Assembly (NCBI RefSeq): GCF_040954835.1
Contig: NC_090712.1
Coordinates: 5,031,284-5,095,283 of the forward strand
DNA from: Lepisosteus oculatus
Lineage: Eukaryota; Chordata; Actinopteri; Semionotiformes; Lepisosteidae
DNA: 64,000 nucleotides
Direction of reading: 5' to 3'
The translations under genes were made by a program, and so were the position numbers. The notes under the pieces are model-generated. The model did not search any database, was not told the origin of the DNA, and saw only the letters and a program-made list of their open reading frames with translations. Positions 40,013 through 48,400 of the stretch are shown piece by piece (within the stretch, counting starts at the first letter, position 1; each line of letters opens with the position of its first letter).

Positions 40013-40768
40013 TTTCGTCCTCCCGTTTATTTGGTAGTTTCCCAGTTTACCATTACAGTGTCTGACCAGATCGTCCATGCGGCTCATGAGAAAGGCTATC
40101 TTCTCACAGCCGGGCTCCTTCCCCTCGATCCACGCGATTTTGTCGCCCCGGATGTCCCTGGAGGAGTCGCTCCGCTGGCTGACCAGCTGGCCGTCCGTGA
40201 ACTTGCCGGTCTGGTGGAGGGCTCTGACGTCCTCCAGGATGCGCAGTCCAACCTCTTCCCCGAGGAAATTGTCCACCACACAGATGCCGTGCTTGTTCAT
40301 GCAGGGCACGATGTACTCCATGGCCAGCTTCTGAGGCTGGGCTTTCGTCTGACCGTTGGGCTTAATGTTATTGTGAATCCCGTCCCCGGCTTGCTTGTTG
40401 TTGGCGATGCCACCCGGCTCGTCCGCGCAGTTGATATGATCCGTCGTCCCTTCCCTCTCCGGAGGCCCCGTGTCCGCCGGGCTCTGGGAAGCCGGCGTGT
40501 CCGGCCCGGGGCGGGCCTTCTGCGGCGGCTGTGCTCCTTTCCCGTCTCGGACCGCCCGGTTCTTCTCCGGCTGCGACGGGCTCGGCGCTTTCCCCGCCTC
40601 CTTGCACACCAGCTTGTGCTTCTTCCAGTCCTGCTTCTGGTGTTCCCTGCTGCAGTAGAAGGAGGATCGGCAGCGCCCGCACTTGAGCAGGTTCTCCATC
40701 TTCCCGCAGAGCTCGCAGTACTGCCGGTCCCGCTCCAGGTCCGACAGCGTGCCCTCCTCGCTCGCCAT
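40013..40768 (-). CDS. EGLN1: EGLN1 coding exon 1: HIF prolyl hydroxylase 2, MYND finger and start of catalytic domain
   Basis: EGLN1 (PHD2) hydroxylates prolines of HIF-alpha using oxygen, iron and 2-oxoglutarate, so that VHL can degrade HIF. This exon encodes residues 1-252. The start is MASEEG, in a strong Kozak context (GCAGCCATGG). An MYND zinc finger occupies about C18-C55 (CELCGKMENLLKCGRCRSSF, then YC and a final C); it is the mark that separates EGLN1 from EGLN2 and EGLN3. A low-complexity linker of about 85 residues follows, shorter than the human one. The catalytic domain starts near residue 143 (KLAMEYIVPCMNKHGICVVD) and the exon ends at NYQINGRTK, followed by GTAAGTAG. The five exons total 1134 nt, 377 residues (human 426); catalytic residues sit at human number minus 45. 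Confidence 0.97.
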
Positions 40769-41073
40769 GGCTGCGAAGTTCAGCGGCGGCTACTGGCCCT
40801 TTAAATCCAGCGCTGCCCCTCGCCCCGGCGGCGCAGTACAAGTTTGGAAGGGATCCGCCGCCGCAAACAAGCCCAAAGGAAAACCTGCTCCCTCCGCTTC
40901 GGCGCGACGCACTTTCATCACCCACGCTGCGTTACCCTCTGCGGGTTACTGGAGGGCGAACACCGGACAGTGCAGACGGCACATGGCGCACTCCCTCTGC
41001 ACTCCGAAATGCCCCTGGTCTCAGAGCGCCAGTCTCCCAGAGACACATGGCGCCGCGCTCTTTCTCCGCTCCT

Positions 41074-41078
41074 CACGT
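41074..41078 (-). promoter_or_regulatory. Candidate hypoxia-response element core upstream of EGLN1
   Basis: The minus strand reads ACGTG, matching the RCGTG HIF core, about 310 bases upstream of the start codon and about 24 bases from a full CRE. Two overlapping GCGTG cores also occur on the plus strand at 41178-41186. Mammalian EGLN1 is induced by HIF through a promoter HRE, so a functional site is plausible; the core is short and chance matches are common in CpG islands. Confidence 0.35.
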
Positions 41079-41101
41079 CGTCCCTAACCAACCCCAACCC
41101 C

Positions 41102-41109
41102 TGACGTCA
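41102..41109. promoter_or_regulatory. Consensus CRE (TGACGTCA)
   Basis: This is a perfect palindromic 8-bp CREB/ATF site in the EGLN1 CpG island. A half site (ACGTCA) lies at about 41333-41338. Confidence 0.55.
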
Positions 41110-41540
41110 ACGAGGGAAGGGCAGGGCCCGCCTAGAGCCATTCACAAGAACCCCAGCAGTGGAGTGCGGCCGGGGAGGCGTGCGTGTCTGTGTGCAGTCC
41201 GCGGCGTTGTCAAGTCGCCCAGACAAATCGGGTGCCCAGCCCGTAGGCGGTTTCGGAACCGTGACACCTGCGGCCGCTCCGACGCGCTTCGGAACGCGTT
41301 CGCCTCTGTGCCTCAGAATTCCAGACACAGCGACGTCACAATGCCGAGGGGGGGGAAACAACTAAATCTGTTCTGGGTTTCCTCAGAACTGAAGCCTTGA
41401 AATTAGGGGCTCGTCCCTGGAGCGCCACCCAGCCGCTGCTGTCAGAACTGCCGAGCGCTTATTTTAAGACGTAGTTTTTTCTGTGGAGATCTGGCATTTA
41501 CGACACGCGACGCGCAGCGCGCGTTTCCCTATTCTTCGAA

Positions 41541-42747
41541 ATACTCTGCCATTGCATGTATTCTTCGTGACCCATCAGAAATCCGGGATTTGCCGATTTT
41601 GCCATCTTCTACAGCAATTATTGATCAGGCAGTGCTTACAAAGAAGAAATAACGCATTTAAACACACACCCTGAAGGTGTTACGTTTGCGGGAAGTATCT
41701 GTGTTTTGTGTGATCTAACGGTGCCAAGAGCATCTTGGGACCCTTGAAAGATGTTTTTTCTGAGTGTCCCAGAAAAATCCCGTTGTTTTTATTAATGCAA
41801 ATGATAGGCCAGCTGTTGAGCTTTTTTGTGGACTCCAGGGATACTGCTGTTCAAAGCAACGTGTTTTAAGCGCCACCCTCTCTTGGCACAATAGTTCGGA
41901 ACCCTCATATCTCACTTTTGATATTATAATGCACCCCGTATTTGGACTTGGGTTTTGTTTGTGGGTTGCAAGTTTCCTCACTGCGTGTGCTTAACCCGAT
42001 TAGGCAAAATCAGCCTTGTTTCCCTAAAACCAGACGAGATTTCTTTTTTTTTTCGGTCTGAATATAGTAAAGGCATTGTATGATCAAAGGTACCGCATAA
42101 TCAGTTATAACAGAAGCATAATTCCCTGCATTTGTCACACCTTCATCCCATATACTTGTAGGATCCATAACAATAATCTACTTTTTTTCCTGTCATTAAT
42201 TATTATGTGCTCACGTGTAAGAATTGCATTAACTTTTTGAGTGTTTTTTTAAATGAAATACCGGTCTTGTACAGTACGTATACACTGTACACACCACGTT
42301 AGAGAGCCGCTATATCTTAAAAATACATTTCCCAAAATGCAATTTTCCAGTATGACGTATTTTTAAATTGAAAAGATCGGCTCCCGGCCTGAAAAGCAAA
42401 GCTCATGCCACTATTAAAATAAGTACGTCTTAGTCACAGTTCGGTCAGAAAACAACATCGACGTTCTTTTTAATTTCTATTCGATTATTGTGAATAAAAC
42501 TAAACTTCTAAATATTTTATTTACCTACATGATTTTCTTTCTTTTCTGTTTTAATTTAACAGGCAGTTGTAAGGCAGCTACAGCATATCCAGTGTTCTAG
42601 GAGCGAAACATGGTTGTTTAGGAAAGCGTGGTTTGATGTAAACACATCCTTGGGCACAGCGAATTGGCGATTGTTAATTTCTGCAATTAAAGTCAATCAG
42701 AGTTTAAATAACAAAGAACATTTTGGTAAAAACTATTTTAGTTCGCG
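41541..42747. other. AT-rich part of the EGLN1-TSNAX head-to-head gap
   Basis: This stretch has low GC, no repeat I recognise, and no convincing ORF. It must hold the 5' UTR and promoter of TSNAX unless that starts in the EGLN1 CpG island. A strong splice-acceptor-like string (pyrimidine-rich, ending TTTAACAG, 42555-42562) lies 185 bases before the TSNAX start codon and could open an exon that includes it. Confidence 0.6.
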
Positions 42748-42763
42748 ATGAGTAGAAAAGAAG
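42748..42763 (+). CDS. TSNAX: TSNAX coding exon 1: translin-associated factor X, start
   Basis: TSNAX (TRAX) pairs with translin to form C3PO, the RNase that removes the siRNA passenger strand and trims tRNA fragments; TRAX is the catalytic subunit. The start codon (GCGATGA, purine at -3) encodes MSRKE plus one base of a glycine codon, followed by donor GTTAGTG. Human TRAX starts MSNKEG. The six exons at 42748-42763, 43800-43907, 44292-44406, 45356-45486, 53262-53383 and 53862-54245 join in frame (876 nt, 291 residues; human 290). Catalytic acidic residues E127, E130, D194 and E198 (human E126, E129, D193, E197) are all present. The gene is head-to-head with EGLN1 and upstream of DISC1, as in human. 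Confidence 0.88.
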
Positions 42764-43799
42764 GTTAGTGTTCAGTGATTTGTTTTGTAGGTAGTAACGG
42801 AATTCACGACATATTGCTTGAAAGCCGGAGTTTTCTGTCGTAGGAAATTTTTGTTTTTTAATATTCATTAATTTATATTTGTTGTTTTTTTCAAACGAGG
42901 TGCTTGCGTGTGGACAGTTCTGACATTAATTGGATTAAAAGCAGCAGTGATGATGTCTGCTCACACGCTGTCGGTTGTAGTGTGGGCTGAACGGCTAATT
43001 GCCAAAATTGTCCTTTCGAGCTAATCCTCCTTTCAAAAATACATTGGGTGTTGTTAATTTGGTTAAGAGGGAGGGGATAAGATAATCAGCTGTGGTTGAT
43101 TTAAAAAGCTCAGGAATGGCATCTGTCAGCTAATTAATCGCAGTCACAAAGAGGAAGGAAAATAGAGACTCAATTTCTGAAAGTAAAATTCATTGAAAAT
43201 GCGCGTTTAACTGGGTAATCTCAGATCACACAGCTAACAACATTCAGAGCTAACCAAAGACTTGAACGGGGTTAGTCCGCTAAGGCGAGCAGGAGTACAC
43301 CGCTGTTGTGAAAACACATCTGTTCGCATTGTTAACGGTATTTGTTTTACACGTGAGCCTTTTCTGATGGTATTGGGGAACAGTCCCTTTGAAATGCGGC
43401 TACATCCCCGTATTTCCTTTGAAATTCAAATGCTTTTATTGCCCCGCGAATAGGTCCTTATTTACAAGTTGTTTGACGCTTCGTTAAAGTCGTCTTCTAA
43501 ATAAGTAATGATAATAGTTCGTTTGTGATCTCAGAAGCCACATTCCTTTAAATTGTATGAACATCCTTAACAGTGAAGAATAGATCTTACCCAATCATTC
43601 CTCTGTAGCTGCGCTTTGATCTTATTTTATAAACTGACAGACAGGACGTTGATATGAGTACAGAAGTTTGAAACGGAACCTTTTTACAGGGCAATAGCAG
43701 TTATTTCATTGTCTATTTGCTGTTTGAGGTTTAAGACCATATAACATACCGTTTGAGTGGTAACATGCCTGTGTGTGTTTATGGGTTTTGGTTTCAAAG
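42764..43799 (+). other. TSNAX: TSNAX intron 1
   Basis: This 1.0 kb AT-rich intron has donor GTTAGT and acceptor TTTCAAAG. It holds no recognised element. Confidence 0.85.
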
Positions 43800-43907
43800 G
43801 TGATGGAAGTTTTCGGAAACGGAGACAAGATTACACTCCGACCCACAAAATGGAAGATCAGGACGATGGTACTAACACAACTTCAGCTGTGATGGCAGCA
43901 TTTAAAT
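43800..43907 (+). CDS. TSNAX: TSNAX coding exon 2 (basic N-terminal segment)
   Basis: This 108-nt exon encodes DGSFRKRRQDYTPTHKMEDQ, then a short acidic/threonine-rich stretch and AVMAAFK. The RKRR cluster corresponds to the RKRK nuclear-localisation sequence of human TRAX. This is the least conserved part of the family, and it diverges from human over about 20 residues before agreement resumes at the FK of the first helix. The donor is GTAAGG. Confidence 0.9.
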
Positions 43908-44291
43908 GTAAGGAAATACGTTTTTTTTCATGCTAGAGCAATAGAGAAATAGAAGCAACAAATGAGCAGACTGATTGCTGGTAAGTCTCTGCATTATACT
44001 TAAGAGCTAGTTCTTTTGTAGTACCCTGACAGAACAGTTGAAATTGGTGTCAAGGTAATAATTATAATAATAATTACTTACACTTATACGGTGCTTTTCT
44101 GGACACTCCACTCAAAGCGCTTTACAGGTAATGGGGTCTCCCCTCCACCACCACCAGTGTGCAGCCCCACCTGGATGATGCGACGGCAGCCATAGTGCGC
44201 CAGAATGCCCACCACACACCTGCTATCAGTGGGGAGGAGAGCAGAGTAATGAAGCCAATTCACAGGAAGTGCTTTCCCCCTCTTTTTATAG
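43908..44291 (+). other. TSNAX: TSNAX intron 2, mostly occupied by a SINE
   Basis: This short intron of 384 bases has donor GTAAGG and acceptor CCCCCTCTTTTTATAG. More than half of it is the reversed SINE at 44045-44263, leaving about 28 unique bases before exon 3. Confidence 0.85.
44045..44263 (-). mobile_element. 3' part of the 5S-derived SINE, reverse orientation, in TSNAX intron 2
   Basis: The reverse complement matches the 3' half of the SINE copies at 54.8, 56.2 and 58.1 kb, including the segments CTCTGCTCTCCTCCCCACTG, GGTGGGGCTGCACACTGGTG and GTGTCCAGAAAAGCACC, and ends in the (ATT)-like tail at about 44055-44080. Similarity stops near 44263, only 28 bases before TSNAX exon 3. The 5S-related head is absent. 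Confidence 0.85.
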
Positions 44292-44406
44292 CATTTCAGC
44301 TGGAGCTGGACACCAAGCATGACAAATACGAAAGGCTGGTGAAACTGAGTCGCGATATTACCATCGAAAGCAAGAGGACTATTTTTCTCCTTCACAGAGT
44401 AACCAG
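44292..44406 (+). CDS. TSNAX: TSNAX coding exon 3
   Basis: This 115-nt exon encodes [20 protein letters not shown] followed by [18 protein letters not shown]. It is nearly identical to the first long helix region of human TRAX. The acceptor is TTTTTATAG and the donor AGGTAAGG, with phase 2 at the end. Confidence 0.95.
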
Positions 44407-45355
44407 GTAAGGTGTGACGTTTTGCTGAATGCAGGGCTTGGGCTATCAGAATCTGTTTCATCCTGGACGCTACTGGAATCTGCTGGTGGATTTAAGTGCA
44501 AGCATGACCATAAAACAGTGACAGCGGTCTTCAGTGCGTTAGCCCCAGGAATAACTTATCATGAGTGAGTGGAGGGCTTGTTTTTTCCAAGGTGGTGGTG
44601 AGGTTTGGATGTGGTGCCTTCTTGCTATGAACAGACCTGTGTGTATTGTGTATATTAACCAATAGCTGCATTGAATGGTACTCGGTGTAGTCAATGGGAC
44701 TCATTGTAGATAGTAAAATGCTGATTTGGTGTTTTTAATGTAAGATTAAAGAATAATAATACCCTGGAGATACATTATAAGAAACCCCTTTTTGATGTAG
44801 TTCAAGGAGGTAGCTACTTGAGTCAGCATGTGTAGGCTGCAAAGGAACAAGTAAAGGTTTATTCCACGCTGAAAAGAGAAGAAAAGAAACAAAATGTTTC
44901 GGCTGTGGAGCCTTCTTCGGGTGTGTGATGCTTTTTGATGGTTTGCTCGCCATATATAGGTGCTCTGTGTAGGCTTTTAGTGTATTTTTTTAGGGGTTGC
45001 CACATTCCAGGACTGTAAAGTACTTTTTTAGAAAAGAGCGGATACCGTTAACAGGCCCCTTTGCTTGAAAAGAAGCAGTTAACATGTTCATGGTTCGTGC
45101 TTTCTGCAGCTTGAGGAATAAGCAGTGTTTAAACTGGGGGACCAGTTGGTTGCCTGGCGGGACAGGTTGTGCTGCCTGTTGCTCTGGGCTGAGGCCGATC
45201 GTCAATCCAGCAGGCCCGGCCAGCCGTGTAGAAAACAGGGAGCCCCAACAGCCCTGAGGGCGGAGGAGCCCACTGTCAGCCCAGGTTGTAGGTGTTCCCA
45301 GGTGCCGGCTGTGTTACGTGAACCCCTTTAATGCCTGGTCTCCCTCTGGCCGCAG
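44407..45355 (+). other. TSNAX: TSNAX intron 3
   Basis: This 949-base intron contains the Penelope-like repeat at 44855-44935. Its 3' third is GC-rich and gives spurious ORFs. The acceptor is CTGGCCGCAG. Confidence 0.85.
44855..44940 (-). mobile_element. Penelope-like repeat fragment with hammerhead-like core
   Basis: The minus strand carries a CCGAAGA box (44920-44914), a GGCT/AGCC helix with a 4-base loop (44912-44901) and GAAAC (44900-44896), followed by ATTTTGTTTC and a pyrimidine-rich run ending TTTTCAGCGTGGAATAAACC. Copies at 38521 and 53087 share this sequence. The arrangement resembles the CUGANGA, stem II, GAAA core of hammerhead ribozymes, which are known in Penelope-like retroelements. 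Here U4 is replaced by C, so this copy is probably inactive. The family assignment is inference. Confidence 0.4.
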
Positions 45356-45486
45356 CGTCCCCGGAGTGGCGGAGGTGTTGGCGGAGTCCGAGGTGAAGCT
45401 GGACGGCGTGAGACTGAAGATCAAACAGATCGCCGAGGAGCTGAGAGGGCAGGACCTGCACCAGTACCACAGGGCCTTCACTCCTG
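45356..45486 (+). CDS. TSNAX: TSNAX coding exon 4
   Basis: This 131-nt exon encodes [20 protein letters not shown], then [20 protein letters not shown] and FTP. It matches human TRAX across the second helical segment (ESEIKLDGVRQKI and HQFHRA). The acceptor is CCGCAG and the donor GGTGAGAC. Confidence 0.95.
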
Positions 45487-48400
45487 GTGAGACGTTATAG
45501 CCAACACCTCAGCGTGGCGCTGGGCGCCGCAGGCAGCAGCTGGCTTGACACCTGTTTGCGAACCTCCAACCTGTTGCCAAAGCCCCTTTCCCAGAGTACA
45601 GCCCTCTCACCAATTAAGCAGGGATTTTGAGTAGCGCGTAAAGCCAAATTCTTGTCATATTATACCCTACAACCCCCACTTACCACTTATTGTAAGTCAC
45701 AGTATTCAATATGAGCATAAAAACAGTAAATAAGAAACAGCTTCATAAAATTCACTTTTTTATTGAATGCTGGATTTATTTCGGCCATGTTTCCAAGCAA
45801 TACTGGTCACTGACATGCCACCTCAGAGTTTGTCTAATGTTTCGGTTTTTTTATCCAACATACTGTAGGCGCTGAACGTTGTTTCTTCCTTTCACCACCT
45901 GTTTCACTACGTGACTTTCGCTTAGGAGCCATAGTGTAGGCTTGACATCAGAGTTTTCTCACAAAAACAACAGTCACGTGGGCGCTGATCACTGCGATGC
46001 TACTGTATGAGAGAACACAGATGTACTGGTGCTGGGTCACTGGGTAGGAGGGATGGGAGGAGAATTCTCACTTCATGGGTGGCTGTCGAGGCTGACTAGC
46101 TCTTTGGCGTGGTTGAGGAATTTTTCTGAGAATAAAGCATTTTTTCAAGATTTTTTTTATTTTCTGGAGTAAGTTGAGAGCACACAAGTTGCGAGTCAGG
46201 TGTACAAGTAGGAAAGATAGTGATAGCTAATAGACTTCAGGATAAAAGAATGGATCTTGCACTGAAAGGCTATATAAAGTTATTTCTAGACTTCTGTCAT
46301 TGAACCAAAAGAGTTTAAATAATTCAATTAATTTATATGAGTGGTGCAATCCCAAGAAACATCAGATTCCAGTATCATTTGCCTTAGGAATTCAAATGTC
46401 CTGAGAAGCCAGATGAGAAGTGATGTTCATTGTCTGTGCTGCCAATTCTGTCCTGAGATCCCATGCAGGAAATAGGAGATCTTTGATTAAAAATAAAGTA
46501 GCCTGAGCATATCTTCTCACTGATATTTTTTAAACATTTTTATTTTAATCAGTAGTAGTTCATGAATAAAGAGAGTTCCTACAGACCCACATCAAAGAAT
46601 GAATATTCATGAAGTCTTCAATAGGAGTATTCAGAATAAGTGCTTGAGCATCTCTGTTGGATAATCATGCATTGTCTACTTGGAAAAAGATTATTTAAAC
46701 CCTTTGTAATTTTAAAATTGCAAAAAAAAACCCCGTCATGCTCGAGCGATATATTATGTGCTAGAAGAACTGTCCTAAATGTCCTTGACTGAACAGGAAG
46801 TTCATTTTCAGGGCACCGGAGAGCTGTTAATAAAATTGATGTTAGAAGTGCCCTTTGTTTCAGTTTATCTTTGCAAGGCACACCCCCACTGTGGCCATTA
46901 ATTTCAAAGCTTAAGATATCTTTTAATGATGAATGATACACTGATAACAAAGCACCAGAAAACCGTAACATGGACTCTGTCCTTGAGACGACACTGTCGC
47001 CTACAGTATGAAGTGATAAAGTAATCGTATAGAAATGGAGCTGAGAGATAGCATTGAAACAAGAAACTTCCGAAGTGACTTGTTTTGAGCATGAACCATG
47101 AGCTGGTTCATGAAAAGGCAAGAGTCATAGGACTGCACAGCTTTTCATGTAGAATCTGTGTACTTTCTGGGGAACCCAGGGCAATATTGTAATCATACAC
47201 TGGATTGTTAACAATATCTATGAGATAAAGTTGAAATGTTTCAAATGTTCCAGACTTTTTTTATGGCCAGAAAGAACCTTCTGTGTCTATCTGATTTCTA
47301 CTGACTGAGTTGCCTGCTACTGAATCAGTAGACACTTGCAATTTTACAAAAGTAGCTTTCATCACAGGATCTGTTCCTAATCAGCTTAAAGTAACACCGC
47401 TTCATGCTTTTTTCGTCAGGGTGTTTTTATTATTGTAAAAATAAAAATTCGTCTGCACGTCCACTGCTGTTCAGTTTTGAAGAAAGTTAAACTTTTATAG
47501 ATATCCTTTGTTTGAGTATGGAAGTTTGAAATGCAGGGTGGTTAGACTTTCTTTATATTTCTTTGATTTTTTTTTGCTTTCTCTATGGGTTGTTCATCCT
47601 AGATTTTCTCTAAATGATCGTATGCAACTAATCGTGATCTTAACTCAACCGATGTAACACTTTTCAAAGGTCTTCTGCTGTTGAGGATTTCAGGATCCCT
47701 AGGAAATATGTGTTTTGGCCCTAGGTTTTTATACTGGGGAATACCCATAAATTATTGACGAAATGAGCAAGTAATCTGTTTAATTAAGAACAGTCTTTTT
47801 GGTGTTTGGATTTTGGCCCTACATGAACACTACATTTCTTAATTGATCACAATGAAATTGTTCCAGTTCTTTAGAAACTGGTGATATACTGTAATAGTGC
47901 CCTACAAACTTGCTAAATCGGAGCTCTCCAGTATATGGATTCCTGGTGTTGTGTGAGGGGTGAGATTCTCTTGTTGAGGCAGCAGTTTCATCCAACTGCA
48001 GCGCAGATGTTTAGTCTGAGTCTTTTCAGGTTGTCTTTCTGAACATGAGAATTGAGCAAATTCACCCCTTATCAAGTGCCGTCACACCTCACTGTCATCA
48101 CTAGAAATGAGGTTAACGAAACCTAATATATATAATATCATTTCAAAATCAATCAATTCAAACACATTTTAAAAGCCACAGTTTCTTGCTTTTTAACACA
48201 ATTCCCAGGTGCTTCTTTCTGTTAGGTCTTCTATGCACAGGCAGGTGACAGTCATATGAGAAATACTGCTACTCTCATAAAAAGCATGACAGGCTCATTA
48301 CAACAGTCAGTAAATGTGTGGACAGTACTGTTTTCATTTTATAAATGTGTCTGCTGCCTGCAGTTTGTTAATGCACCGTATCCCTCTGCATTACTTACTG

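Larger units (their letters stand above)
40769..41540 (-). promoter_or_regulatory. EGLN1: EGLN1 CpG-island promoter and 5' UTR
   Basis: This GC- and CpG-rich block directly precedes the EGLN1 start codon and falls off into AT-rich DNA by about 41.6 kb. It holds a perfect CRE and candidate hypoxia-response cores (separate entries). No TATA box is evident, as usual for CpG-island genes. The transcription start cannot be placed from sequence. The ORFs crossing this block on either strand look like products of GC-rich composition. Confidence 0.7.

Noticed and set aside
40031..40804. 257-codon plus-strand ORF across EGLN1 exon 1
   Set aside because: It is antisense to a conserved exon and rich in Arg, Leu and Val as expected from reading GC-rich DNA backwards. 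It matches no family.
40368..40925. 185-codon minus-strand ORF overlapping EGLN1 exon 1 in another frame
   Set aside because: It is a frame-shifted reading of the same GC-rich exon, and the EGLN1 frame is conserved with human.
46618..47121. 167-codon minus-strand ORF in TSNAX intron 4
   Set aside because: No recognisable domain, AT-rich flanks and no splice or promoter context. A chance frame is the simplest reading.
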